Shown piece after piece: positions 24,875-33,621 of a stretch of 64,000 nt of DNA (position 1 is the first letter of the stretch; every line of letters begins with the position of its first letter). The notes under the pieces are model-generated. The model was not told where the DNA came from, ran no database searches, and saw only the letters and a program-made list of their open reading frames with translations. The position numbers were made by a program, and so were the translations under genes. Where the stretch lies: NCBI GenBank assembly GCA_039183205.1, contig JBCDBR010000015.1, positions 17,375-81,374 on the forward strand, read 5' to 3'. The DNA comes from HKCCE3408 sp039183205. GTDB taxonomy: Bacteria > Pseudomonadota > Alphaproteobacteria > Rhodobacterales > Rhodobacteraceae.

Positions 24875-25016
24875 CAATCATCTTTCGGCTTTGGCACAAT
24901 TCGGCAAGTAAGCGAATTAGCAGGGCACGGAAAGGCTCGCCTGCGGCGCTATGACGTTTCGTGTCGAAGTGGAGTGGTCTATATCGCAACCTGATGAGTT
25001 CAAAGGCAGGCGCAGG

Positions 25017-25763
25017 ATGAGCGACGACAAAACCACACACTTTGGGTTCAAGGACATCCCCACAACGGAAAAGGCCGACCGCGTGCGCGGTGTCTTTTCC
25101 AGCGTCGCGCGCCGCTATGACCTAATGAACGACGTGATGAGTGCGGGCATTCATCGGCTATGGAAAGACGCGATGATGGATTGGTTGGCGCCACGCGCCG
25201 GCCAGCGCCTTTTGGACGTGGCCGGCGGCACGGGCGACATCGCGTTCCGGTTTCTGCGCCGGGCGCGCGGCGGATCTGCGGTCGTTTTGGATATGACCGA
25301 GGACATGCTGGTCGAAGGTCAGCGTCGCGCCGAGGCCGAAAGCTTTGCCACAGAACTCGAATGGGTCGTTGGTGATGCCATGGCGCTGCCCTTCGAAAGC
25401 CAAAGCTTTGACGTCTATACGATCAGTTTTGGCATAAGAAATGTCACCACGATCGAGGCCGCGCTATCCGAAGCGTTTCGCGTTCTTCGGCCGGGCGGGC
25501 GGCTGATGGTGCTTGAGTTTAGCCAAGTGTCAAATTCTGGGCTGCAACAGCTTTACGATCTGTATTCGTTCAATGTCATTCCGCGCTTGGGGCAGATGAT
25601 TGCCGGCGATCATGACAGCTATCAGTACCTCGTTGAATCGATTAGGCAATTCCCTCCGCAGGATGCCTTTGCAGCGATGATCGAGGAGGCAGGTTTCGAC
25701 CGCGTTTCATTTCGCAATCTGACCTTTGGCGTTGCCGCGCTGCATTCCGGTTGGAAAATCTAG
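25017..25763 (+). CDS. ubiE: Ubiquinone/menaquinone biosynthesis C-methyltransferase UbiE
   Basis: A 248-residue SAM-dependent methyltransferase of ubiquinone synthesis. Motif I is LLDVAGGTGDIAF; the family signatures YDLMNDVMSAGIHRLWKD and SFGIRNVTTIEAALSEAFRVLRPGG are intact. The start at 25017 (MSDDKTTHFGF) follows the family; 22 further residues in frame upstream are not conserved. It lies 3 bp before ubiB. Confidence 0.95.
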   Translation: MSDDKTTHFGFKDIPTTEKADRVRGVFSSVARRYDLMNDVMSAGIHRLWKDAMMDWLAPRAGQRLLDVAGGTGDIAFRFLRRARGGSAVVLDMTEDMLVEGQRRAEAESFATELEWVVGDAMALPFESQSFDVYTISFGIRNVTTIEAALSEAFRVLRPGGRLMVLEFSQVSNSGLQQLYDLYSFNVIPRLGQMIAGDHDSYQYLVESIRQFPPQDAFAAMIEEAGFDRVSFRNLTFGVAALHSGWKI

Positions 25764-25766
25764 ACC

Positions 25767-27299
25767 ATGCGCGGCCCCCACAACATTTGGCGGGTCATTC
25801 GAACCGGGGCGACCTTTGCGCGCTCTGGCGCGATGCGTGTGGTCCTAGAGGCGCTAAACGCGCCCACGCCGTTGCGTGTTGCAGCCCGGGTTTTGTCCTC
25901 GCCCTTTGCTTGGTTGGGACTACGCGGCGATCCAAACCTGCCGCCGGTCACGCGCGCGCTGACCGCGCTGGGTCCGGCCTACATCAAATTCGGCCAAATT
26001 CTGTCGACCCGGCCCGATGTGGTTGGATCGGAATTGGCGATGCAGCTACGGGTCTTGCAGGACAAATTGCCGCCCTTTCCGACAGCAATGGCGAAAGTGG
26101 TGATTGCGACGGAGTTGGAGATGCCGGTCGATCGCGTGTTTTCACATTTCTCCGAGCCGGTTGCCGCAGCGTCGATTGCGCAGGTCCATAACGCCCGATT
26201 GGCCGAAACCGACCGAGAGGTTGCAGTTAAGGTCCTCAGGCCCGGAATTGCCCGTGCGTTTCGAAAGGATATCGATGCCTTTTACTTAATCGCATGGTTT
26301 GTTGAAACGCTGGCGCCGCAGGCAAGGCGGTTGCGGCCCAACGATGTCGTGGCGCATTTCGAAGCCACCGTTGTCAACGAACTTGACCTACGGATTGAGG
26401 CCGCGGCAGCGGGCGAATTTTCGGCGAAGACCGCAAAGGATGACGGCTTTTTTGTCCCCCAAGTCGAATGGTTTTTGTCCTCGCGCCAGGTCATGACGCT
26501 TGAATGGGCCAAAGGCATTCCATTTGGCGATGTGGACGCGATTGCCGCGGCTGGATTTGACCTTAAGGATTTAGCGGCCCGCACATTGCAGTTGTTTTTG
26601 CGCCACGCGCTGCGCGATGGATATTTCCATGCTGACATGCATCAGGGCAATCTCAAGGTCGGTCCGATGGGGGACATCGTCGCGCTTGATTTCGGCATCA
26701 TGGGGCGGCTCGATGATTATACGCGGCGGGTCTATGCCGAAATACTCATGGGGTTTATCCGCAAGGATTACCGACGCGTGGCAGAGGTGCATTTTGAGGC
26801 CGGCTACGTTCCGGCCGACCGCGATATCGACGAATTCGCCCAAGCGCTTCGATCCGTGGGGGAGCCGATCTTTGGCATGGATGCCAGTCGCATCTCGATG
26901 GCGCGGCTGCTGTCGTATTTGTTCGATGTGACCGAAAAATTTGGAATGGAAACCCGAACGGAATTGCTGTTGCTACAGCGCACGATGGTGGTGGTCGAGG
27001 GCGTGGCTCGATCCCTGGACCCAAATATCAACATCTGGAACGTCGCGCGTCCCGTGGTCGAAGATTACATCACACGGAATATCGGCCCTAAGGCTTTGCT
27101 GTCGGACTTGGTCAGAACGGCGCAAGTTTTGGCCAGGTTCGGGCCGCGCTTGCCGCAATTGGCAGAAGCCGCGTTGATGGCGCAAGCCACGCCGTCTTCC
27201 GCCGAAAAAAAGCCGAACGCCTGGTGGGACCGGCTTTGGTGGCTTGCATTGGGCGCGCTTGGCGCGGTCGCGTTGCTGGCAATAGGCAGCCTATTTTAG
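25767..27299 (+). CDS. ubiB: Ubiquinone biosynthesis accessory kinase-like protein UbiB
   Basis: A 510-residue ABC1/ADCK/UbiB protein kinase-like ATPase. The family's KxGQ motif is seen as YIKFGQILSTRPD, followed by VAVKVLRPG and the catalytic-loop equivalent HADMHQGNLKV with ALDFGIMGRL. The C-terminus has a hydrophobic anchor (WLALGALGAVALLAIGSLF). It supports ubiquinone assembly at the membrane. It overlaps the convergent flgD by 4 bp. Confidence 0.95.
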   Translation: MRGPHNIWRVIRTGATFARSGAMRVVLEALNAPTPLRVAARVLSSPFAWLGLRGDPNLPPVTRALTALGPAYIKFGQILSTRPDVVGSELAMQLRVLQDKLPPFPTAMAKVVIATELEMPVDRVFSHFSEPVAAASIAQVHNARLAETDREVAVKVLRPGIARAFRKDIDAFYLIAWFVETLAPQARRLRPNDVVAHFEATVVNELDLRIEAAAAGEFSAKTAKDDGFFVPQVEWFLSSRQVMTLEWAKGIPFGDVDAIAAAGFDLKDLAARTLQLFLRHALRDGYFHADMHQGNLKVGPMGDIVALDFGIMGRLDDYTRRVYAEILMGFIRKDYRRVAEVHFEAGYVPADRDIDEFAQALRSVGEPIFGMDASRISMARLLSYLFDVTEKFGMETRTELLLLQRTMVVVEGVARSLDPNINIWNVARPVVEDYITRNIGPKALLSDLVRTAQVLARFGPRLPQLAEAALMAQATPSSAEKKPNAWWDRLWWLALGALGAVALLAIGSLF

Positions 27300-27964
27300 G
27301 CTGCGGTCGGCGCCCGTACGCCCTGCACGTTCGAGGCGGCGACTTGGACGCCGCCGGCCAACGTGACCCATGTCTCATTTCCGCGTTGGAAGGCTTCGAG
27401 CACCTGGGCGTAAACCTGCGCCCCTTGGGTCTCGATCAATTCGCCGTTGGAATAGGCCTCCATCGTGAAGCTGTAAACGCCCTCGGGCAGGTCATTGCCA
27501 TCATTGTCAAACCCCAAAAAGGTCATTGGTTCGTCGGTGACCTCGACCTGCACGCGCCGCACTTCGAGCCCGTCTTGGTTGCGCACCACCAATTGCGCTT
27601 GGTCAGCAAAGACCGGCGGGTTGATCGACAAGGTGATGGGATCGCCATTGTAATAGGCTGGCATTTCGGCCCGCGCTTCGAGCCCGATCCATCCCGCCAA
27701 CTCGCCAATTGAGGAGAGCTCAAAGTTTGAGGTCAAACCTTCCAACAGTTCGTTTGTGCGAACTTGCTGCTCAACCCCGGAGAAAGTGGCGAGCTGCGTG
27801 GAGAGTTCATCCGAACTCATCGGATCGAGCGGGTCTTGGTTTTGCATCTGTGTGGTCAACAATTGCAAAAACGCCTCAAAGTCCGAGGTGATCAGGCTTT
27901 GCGCGGTGTCGGCCTCGCTTGTCGTCGGCGCGCGTAAAACCGGTTGGGTGGATGTGACGTCCAT
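27296..27964 (-). CDS. flgD: Flagellar hook assembly (capping) protein FlgD
   Basis: A 222-residue scaffold that caps the growing hook. The N-terminal signature FEAFLQLLTTQMQNQDPLDPMSS is typical, followed by a Tudor/FnIII-like domain (about 85-190). It marks the left end of the flagellar superlocus, 16 bp downstream of fliK in the same operon. Confidence 0.95.
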   Translation of the reverse strand: MDVTSTQPVLRAPTTSEADTAQSLITSDFEAFLQLLTTQMQNQDPLDPMSSDELSTQLATFSGVEQQVRTNELLEGLTSNFELSSIGELAGWIGLEARAEMPAYYNGDPITLSINPPVFADQAQLVVRNQDGLEVRRVQVEVTDEPMTFLGFDNDGNDLPEGVYSFTMEAYSNGELIETQGAQVYAQVLEAFQRGNETWVTLAGGVQVAASNVQGVRAPTAA

Positions 27965-27980
27965 ATCAGGTCCTTTCAGA

Positions 27981-29303
27981 TCACAAGCGCAAGTCTAGGC
28001 CATTGGTGCGGCCGGCCTCAGGCGGGATCGGCATAAGGGTAACCGAAGCATCGGTTGTGTAATCTTGGGCCGGGTCTGTGCCACGGCCATCACGATCCTC
28101 GGCGCTGGCGTGACCTTCGCCTTGAAAGTCGAAATTGGTGTCTGCCAGGCCTTCGCGGGCGAATTCGTCGGCCAACATTTGCGCGTGCTTGCGGAACAGA
28201 TCGAGCGTTTCCTGCCGCTCGGCCGTGACCGTCAGCGCCAAGCCGCCGGCGACTTCGGTCACCACCATCCGGACCCGGCCCAATTCCGGCGGGTCGAGCG
28301 AAATTTCAGCACCCGCATCGGTCATGATCACGCCCTGATCACGCGGCAGGGCGGCAACGATTTGATTGGCCGCATGCTGCGCGATCTGCACCGGGGATGA
28401 CCCTGGCGCGGTCGAGGCGGCGGGCATGCCTGGTGCGCTCGTTTGTTGCAGGCTCTGCGATATCTCCTCCGGCAAGACGATGTCTTGCCTGGCCGGACCG
28501 GCGGCTGTGCTTTGTGCGTTTGCATAGGCGTTTGACGTGCCGGTTACGTTTGCCGGCCGGGTCGTAAACGCCTCTGCATCCTTTGGCCCCAATCGCGGCG
28601 CCGTTGGCACGTCAAGGTCTGGCGCGGCGGTCTCAACCTCTGCTGCTGGCGTCGTTTCGTCAAGCACGACAGCCTGTGCCGCGATGGCGGGCGTTGGTTG
28701 TGCGCCGGCCGCGATCTGCGGCGCGGCCGTCGCGACCGGTTTGGCTGGCGCGTTCGGACCGGGTCGTTCTGGAATTGCCAAAGCCGCCTGGGCCGCTTGC
28801 GACGGCACCCGTTGAATGCCGGATAGCTCCTTGCCTTCGGATTTCGCCACCACGACATCTTGGGCGGCATCCTCTGGTACGGGTCGCAAAAGCGTCTGAG
28901 CTTGCACTTGGCGCGGCAATTGATCGGTCGCGTTGCGCAATGCTGCGTCCGCGGGCTGGGTGGACACAGCGCCCCCCCTTTCGATGCCCCTTTGTTCCCC
29001 GTAGACAGGCGCGGCGGTTACCCCATCGGCAATTTTTGCTATAAGATCGCCTTGCGGCGTTACCTCCGCCTCGGTCGCGATCTGCGGAGTTGTAGCATCC
29101 GTTTCCGGCGATCGGGCTGGGTCATCCTGGGGCGGCCGCTCGGGCGTCTCCATCGCCGCAAGTGCTGCGTCGAAGCTCTCTTCATCCGTCTGCGCCGCGC
29201 CTTCGTTGGGCGGACTTGATGAGATTTTGGAGGGACTTGCGTCGGGTGCGACCGGCGCCTTTTGGCTTGCCTGGGGCGCAAGGATTGGAAGGATATCGGG
29301 CAT
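27981..29303 (-). CDS. fliK: Flagellar hook-length control protein FliK
   Basis: About 440 residues. The long, Ala/Pro/Thr-rich, low-complexity N-terminal region (about 1-330) is the expected molecular-ruler part. The conserved C-terminal Flg_hook domain contains EISLDPPELGRVRMVVTEV and LADEFAREGLADTNF. It stops hook elongation by switching the FlhB export specificity. The ATG at 29303 is preferred over the GTG just before it. Confidence 0.92.
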   Translation of the reverse strand: MPDILPILAPQASQKAPVAPDASPSKISSSPPNEGAAQTDEESFDAALAAMETPERPPQDDPARSPETDATTPQIATEAEVTPQGDLIAKIADGVTAAPVYGEQRGIERGGAVSTQPADAALRNATDQLPRQVQAQTLLRPVPEDAAQDVVVAKSEGKELSGIQRVPSQAAQAALAIPERPGPNAPAKPVATAAPQIAAGAQPTPAIAAQAVVLDETTPAAEVETAAPDLDVPTAPRLGPKDAEAFTTRPANVTGTSNAYANAQSTAAGPARQDIVLPEEISQSLQQTSAPGMPAASTAPGSSPVQIAQHAANQIVAALPRDQGVIMTDAGAEISLDPPELGRVRMVVTEVAGGLALTVTAERQETLDLFRKHAQMLADEFAREGLADTNFDFQGEGHASAEDRDGRGTDPAQDYTTDASVTLMPIPPEAGRTNGLDLRL

Positions 29304-29421
29304 CACGGACCGCTTTCTCGACTTCTGTCAGATGTGCCGCACTTAATCGACCGGGTCTTACCGAATATTTACGCCAAACGTTTTATCCCGCCGCAAATTA
29401 GGTCGAATTGCGAGAATCGCG

Positions 29422-29739
29422 ATGTCAGTTTCGAATGGGATCCCCGTCCCGATTATCCCGCCCCCGCAGGTTGCCGAGCGTGCCGCGCGCGTGCCCAATG
29501 ACCCTGAGCGGCAGTTGCGCGCCGCAGCTGAAGAGCTTGAAGCGGCGTTTTTGTCCGAAATGCTAAAGCAGGCGCGATTTGGCGAAGCGCGCGGCGCTTT
29601 TGGCGGCGGGATCGGAGAGGACCAATTCGCGTCATTCCTGCGTGATGAACATGCGCGGGCCATCGTATCCGGCGGCGGGATCGGCCTGGCCCAGACAATT
29701 TTTGAAGCCCTTGTCGCGCGAAGTGAAGGAAACACCTGA
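29422..29739 (+). CDS. flgJ: Rod-binding protein FlgJ (N-terminal domain only)
   Basis: A 105-residue protein matching the rod-binding half of FlgJ: QLRAAAEELEAAFLSEMLKQARFG and GGIGEDQFASFLRDEHARAIVSGGGIGLAQTI. The C-terminal muramidase of enterobacterial FlgJ is missing, as in other alphaproteobacteria; a separate transglycosylase gene at 43883 probably supplies that activity. Its stop overlaps the next start (TGATG). Confidence 0.9.
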   Translation: MSVSNGIPVPIIPPPQVAERAARVPNDPERQLRAAAEELEAAFLSEMLKQARFGEARGAFGGGIGEDQFASFLRDEHARAIVSGGGIGLAQTIFEALVARSEGNT

Positions 29740-30086
29740 TGTCGGCTGACCGTATGATCGTCAAATTGGAAGATTTGTTGAGCTTGCAGGCAAGTTCATT
29801 GCGAAACGGAGAGCTCAAGCGGGCGTCTGAAATCGTGCCGGCGATTGAGCTCTTGATCGAGAAGATCGAGAAGGTACCGGGCTCAATGAGCGCGCATCGT
29901 GCCGCGATTAAATCCCTCAAAGCCCGTGTGGACCGCAATTCCGGGCTGATCTCGGCGGCGCGGCGTGGCCTCGAAGCGGCCAAAACGCTTGTTGCGCCTG
30001 GGCCGGATGACGGGTTTCGCGCCTATGACGCCCAAGGTCGTGCAACGCAAATTGGCGGCGCGCCCGGTCCGCAACATTCCCCGTGA
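29739..30086 (+). CDS. Small helical protein, candidate FlgN-like chaperone
   Basis: A 115-residue, mainly helical protein (VKLEDLLSLQASSLRNGELKRASEIVPAIELLIEKIE) ending in a flexible Gly/Pro-rich tail. Translational overlap with flgJ, size and helix pattern resemble FlgN, the chaperone for FlgK and FlgL, whose genes are in this locus (55473, 54472). The sequence match is weak, so the assignment is inferred from context. Confidence 0.6.
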   Translation: MSADRMIVKLEDLLSLQASSLRNGELKRASEIVPAIELLIEKIEKVPGSMSAHRAAIKSLKARVDRNSGLISAARRGLEAAKTLVAPGPDDGFRAYDAQGRATQIGGAPGPQHSP

Positions 30087-30156
30087 TCGGCGCCCAGGCC
30101 GGGCCGAGGCAAAGCACGGCTATTGAGTAGAATGCCGAACGAATGGGCCGGGCCCG

Positions 30157-30171
30157 TTAAGGTCTTGTTCA
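30157..30171 (+). promoter_or_regulatory. CtrA-like box upstream of flagellin
   Basis: TTAA-GGTCTTG-TTCA matches the CtrA consensus TTAA-N7-TTAA with one mismatch, 155 bp before the flagellin ATG. The 240-bp gap 30087-30326 holds nothing else I recognise except short GC-rich dyads. CtrA control of flagella is established in several Rhodobacterales. Confidence 0.4.
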
Positions 30172-30326
30172 ACGACTTGGCCCAAATCTGCGCCTGCACC
30201 TTTCGGGTGGCGTGGCCAAAACCACATCGGTCACACACGTCAGAATGGCGTCTCGTCCTGCCATGCCCCGCATGGCGTTCACGACCCCCGGCGTAAAACA
30301 CGCGCCGAAAACCAAGGAACGTATCT

Positions 30327-31919
30327 ATGTCCAGCATTCTGACAAATACCAGCGCCATGGTTGCGCTACAGACCCTTAAAGCGGTCAATATGAACCTCGA
30401 AGGCGTTCAGTCCGAAATCTCAACCGGTAAGTCGATCGCGTCTGCCAAGGACAATTCGGCGATCTGGGCCATCTCGAAAGTGATGGAATCCGACGTCAAA
30501 GGCTTTGAAGCCATCTCTGAGTCGCTCTCCTTAGGTGAATCGACCGTTGCCGTTGCGTTGAACGCATCCGAAACCACCACTGACCTTCTTGTCGACATCA
30601 AAGAAAAGATCGTTGCCGCTCAAGAAGAGAACGTGAACCGGCAGTCGATCCAGACAGATATCGACGCCCTTGTGAACCAGATCCAGTCGGTGACGGGCGC
30701 GGCGCAGTTCAACGGCTTGAACCTTGTGTCCGGCACAGATGACGTGAATATCCTGTCATCCCTAGACCGCGCACCCGACGGCACCGTCACAGACAGCGAC
30801 ATCACGATCGAGCGTCAGGACCTGACGACCGCGGCGGGCGTGTTCGGAACCGGAGCATCTTTGACCGGCGGCGCGCCTGTTGCGGCAGGGGATGCAGCGG
30901 TTGTCGGCGGCAATCTCACGATCCAAGCTGGTGCCGGCCAAAACGAAGACGCCACCTCAACGCGTGAGTTTTCGAATGCCGCCAACACAGCGGAACTGAC
31001 AGTCGGCGGCACGATTGTTATCGGCGAACAGTTCAACCTGCAAATCGGCGATACAACGGTGTCCTTTACCGCCGCGTCGACCGCCACTGCCGACATTGCC
31101 AGCGGCCTGACCGCAGCAATCAACGCAGCAGGCATTGAAGATGTCACGGCGACCGTTGCCGCGTCGGTCATCACAATCAGCGCGACATCCCAATTCGACG
31201 ATCTGACGATCAATGCATCGGAAACGTCGGCGGCCGGCACCTTGGTCCTTGCCTCGGAAGGCGGAGACGGAACGACGGCCGGTGGCGGCTTCACCGGCGG
31301 TGTGATCGAGGCGCGCGCCTCTGAGATCACGTTCTCCGGCACCAACGCCGTGAACGAGGGCGACGGCTATCGTGTCACCGTCGGCGGTGTGAACTTTGAC
31401 TACGTCGCCAGCGCCGGCGAAACGTTCGAAGATGTGGCCCGTGGTCTGAAGATCGCCATCGATAGCGGCACACTCGCCAACATCGAAACCAATGTGGTGC
31501 AGGACGCCACAACAGGTGAATGGACGCTACAGATCGACAATGCTGGGACGGCTCTGACGCTTGCAGCTGACGGCGCCGCCGGTGGCGAGGCAACCGGAGG
31601 TCTTGCGGGTATCGATCAGATCGATGTGACGACCGATGAGGGTGTCGAGGCCGCCTTGGCCAATATCGAAACCTTCATCAGTTCCTCGATCGACGCGGCT
31701 GCCGACTTTGGTTCGGCTCAGGGACGTCTTGAAACTCAGGCGACCTTCATCTCGAACCTCACCGACAGCTTGAAGGCTGGTATCGGCTCGCTCGTTGATG
31801 CCGATCTTGAGGCCGCGTCCGCGCGGTTGCAGGCCCTGCAGGTGCAGCAGCAGTTGGCGACACAATCGCTGTCGATTGCCAACCAGGCGCCGCAGTCCAT
31901 CCTGTCGCTCTTCCGGTAA
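30327..31919 (+). CDS. fliC: Flagellin
   Basis: A 530-residue filament subunit. The N-terminal D0/D1 (MSSILTNTSAMVALQTLKAVN...QSEISTGKSIASAKDNSAIWAIS) and C-terminal D1/D0 (QGRLETQATFISNLTDSL...QSILSLFR) are typical. The central variable region (about 170-450) has two related beta-rich modules, each with a G-x-V-GGxxFxY/F-A block and a DIA/DVA-x-GL-x-AI helix. It is the only flagellin in the window. The downstream flaF and flbT are its post-transcriptional regulators. Confidence 0.95.
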   Translation: MSSILTNTSAMVALQTLKAVNMNLEGVQSEISTGKSIASAKDNSAIWAISKVMESDVKGFEAISESLSLGESTVAVALNASETTTDLLVDIKEKIVAAQEENVNRQSIQTDIDALVNQIQSVTGAAQFNGLNLVSGTDDVNILSSLDRAPDGTVTDSDITIERQDLTTAAGVFGTGASLTGGAPVAAGDAAVVGGNLTIQAGAGQNEDATSTREFSNAANTAELTVGGTIVIGEQFNLQIGDTTVSFTAASTATADIASGLTAAINAAGIEDVTATVAASVITISATSQFDDLTINASETSAAGTLVLASEGGDGTTAGGGFTGGVIEARASEITFSGTNAVNEGDGYRVTVGGVNFDYVASAGETFEDVARGLKIAIDSGTLANIETNVVQDATTGEWTLQIDNAGTALTLAADGAAGGEATGGLAGIDQIDVTTDEGVEAALANIETFISSSIDAAADFGSAQGRLETQATFISNLTDSLKAGIGSLVDADLEAASARLQALQVQQQLATQSLSIANQAPQSILSLFR

Positions 31920-31930
31920 TGATCCGGCCC

Positions 31931-31957
31931 GCGGTCGGGGTTATGCACCCCGGCCGC
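31931..31957 (+). terminator. Hairpin after flagellin
   Basis: GCGGTCGGGGT (31931-31941) pairs with ACCCCGGCCGC (31947-31957) in an 11-bp stem including one G-U pair, with a 5-nt loop. It starts 11 bp after the flagellin stop and 46 bp before flaF. With no U-tract it could act as a partial terminator or 3'-stabilising element that makes flagellin mRNA more abundant than flaF-flbT. Confidence 0.5.
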
Positions 31958-32003
31958 AACACAGCAGGCTTTTCATCGCCTTTGACAGGAAGGATTCCGT
32001 CCC

Positions 32004-32381
32004 GTGTTGTACTCGTCCCACCTTGCCCAAAACGCCTATTCGCAGCCCTCGTCGCCGGTTCGGTCGGACAGAGGAACCGAATACGCGGCGTTCGAACGAA
32101 TTACAGCACAGCTCAAAAAAGCAGAGCTTGGTGCCACGCCCTACCGTGCGCAAGTCGAAGCGATCCATGCCAATCGTCGTCTTTGGACGATCCTCGCAAC
32201 CGACGTGTTCGACGTCGATAACGGCCTGTCCCCCGAGATGCGCGCACAGATCGTCTATCTCCATGAATTCACCCAAAGCCACAGCCGTGCAGTGCTGCGC
32301 AATGGCGCATCGCTTGAGCCGTTGATCGATGTCAATACGGCCATAATGCGGGGCCTGCGTGGTGAGAAAGGAACGCCATGA
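32004..32381 (+). CDS. flaF: Flagellar biosynthesis regulator FlaF
   Basis: A 125-residue FlaF: LAQNAYSQPSSPVRSDRGTEYAAFERIT, RRLWTILATDVFDVDNGLSPEMRAQIVYLHEF and SLEPLIDVNTAIMRGLRG match the family. In Caulobacter FlaF promotes flagellin synthesis in opposition to FlbT. The start is a GTG preceded by AGGAAGGA. The flbT ATG lies inside the flaF stop codon. Confidence 0.9.
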   Translation: MLYSSHLAQNAYSQPSSPVRSDRGTEYAAFERITAQLKKAELGATPYRAQVEAIHANRRLWTILATDVFDVDNGLSPEMRAQIVYLHEFTQSHSRAVLRNGASLEPLIDVNTAIMRGLRGEKGTP

Positions 32382-32788
32382 GCGGCCTTGTCCTCAAGCT
32401 CAGCCCGAAAGAACGGGTGTTGATAAACGGCGCCGTCATCGAAAACGGCGACCGCCGGTCCCGCCTGTCGATCGTGACGCCGGGCGCCAATATTCTGCGC
32501 CTGCGCGACGCTATTCACCCCGACGAAGTTACGACACCGGTGCGCCGGGTGTGCTACATTGCGCAACTTGTCCTGTCTGGCGATACCCCGCTTGACGAGG
32601 CCAAGATGCAGATCCTGCGCGGTATCGAACAGCTTAGCCAAGTCTTCACCGACAGCGACAGTCGAGCCCAACTTGCCACGGCAACCGACCAATTGGTTGC
32701 CGGCAACACCTACCAAGCGCTCAAGGCTCTGCGGGCGCTCTTGCCACGGGAAGAGCGGCTTTTGGCATCCGGCGGCGGTACGCCATGA
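32378..32788 (+). CDS. flbT: Flagellin mRNA regulator FlbT
   Basis: A 136-residue FlbT with the signature LKLSPKERVLINGAVIENGDRRSRLSI. In Caulobacter FlbT binds the 5' region of flagellin mRNA and represses its translation until the hook is built. It is coupled to flaF upstream (ATGA) and to the DUF1217 gene downstream by a 4-bp overlap. Confidence 0.93.
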   Translation: MSGLVLKLSPKERVLINGAVIENGDRRSRLSIVTPGANILRLRDAIHPDEVTTPVRRVCYIAQLVLSGDTPLDEAKMQILRGIEQLSQVFTDSDSRAQLATATDQLVAGNTYQALKALRALLPREERLLASGGGTP

Positions 32789-33585
32789 CGTTTCAGCCTA
32801 TTGTCCCGCTTGGCGGCTATGGCGGTTGGGCGTTTCTCAACCGCACTTTGGACGATCAGACCAAAGCGTTTTCGGCCGCACCCCTTAATGAACGCGACAC
32901 GACGTATTTTAGGGAAAACATCGGGACCGTTCTGACCGCAGAGGCTTTGGTATCGGATTACCAGATGCTTCGCGTCGCCTTGGGCGCCTTTGGCCTGCAA
33001 GATGATTTGCCAAATCGGGCCTTTGTGCGTGCAATCCTGGAAGAGGGAACCAGCGATTCTCAGGCCCTGTCCAACCGGTTGGCCGACAAGCGGTATCAGG
33101 CCTTCTCCGAGGCGTTCGGGTTTGGTGAACCGGCGCTGCCAAAGACGCTGGAGGCCGGATTTGCGGACCGAATTTTGGCGCGCTTCGAACGTCAGGAATT
33201 CGAACGCGCCGTCGGGGAACAAAACAACGAGCTTCGCGTCGCGTTGAACTTGCAGCGCGAATTGCCCGAACTGGCCGCGGAGGGTCTGGATGCCGACACC
33301 GCCTGGCTCAGCATCTTGGGAAATCCGCCCCTTCGCGCGGCGTTTGAAACGGCGCTTGGATTGCCGGACAGCTTTGGTTTGATCGATCTAGACCAACAGC
33401 TTGATACCTTCCGGGATCGGGCGCGATCTATTTTCGGCTCCGACGATATCGCCACCTTGGCGACCGAGGCCGGCATCGACGATATCGTCGGCAATTACCT
33501 TGGCCGCGCGCAGCTTGGGAATTTCTCAAGCACGGCGACATCGGCATCAATCGCCGTGACACTTTTGACGCCATTGGTGCGCTAG
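32785..33585 (+). CDS. DUF1217 flagellar-cluster protein
   Basis: A 266-residue protein with repeated DUF1217-like helical blocks (YFRENIGTVLTAEALVSDYQMLRVALGAFGL, then FADRILARFERQEFERAVGEQNNELRVALNL). Proteins of this family are regularly found in alphaproteobacterial flagellar loci but have no defined role. There is no signal peptide. Translationally coupled to flbT, so a role in filament or export control is plausible. Confidence 0.75.
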   Translation: MTFQPIVPLGGYGGWAFLNRTLDDQTKAFSAAPLNERDTTYFRENIGTVLTAEALVSDYQMLRVALGAFGLQDDLPNRAFVRAILEEGTSDSQALSNRLADKRYQAFSEAFGFGEPALPKTLEAGFADRILARFERQEFERAVGEQNNELRVALNLQRELPELAAEGLDADTAWLSILGNPPLRAAFETALGLPDSFGLIDLDQQLDTFRDRARSIFGSDDIATLATEAGIDDIVGNYLGRAQLGNFSSTATSASIAVTLLTPLVR

Positions 33586-33621
33586 CGCGCCCGCGCGCGT
33601 AACGTGCTGGGGCAGCCTAAC

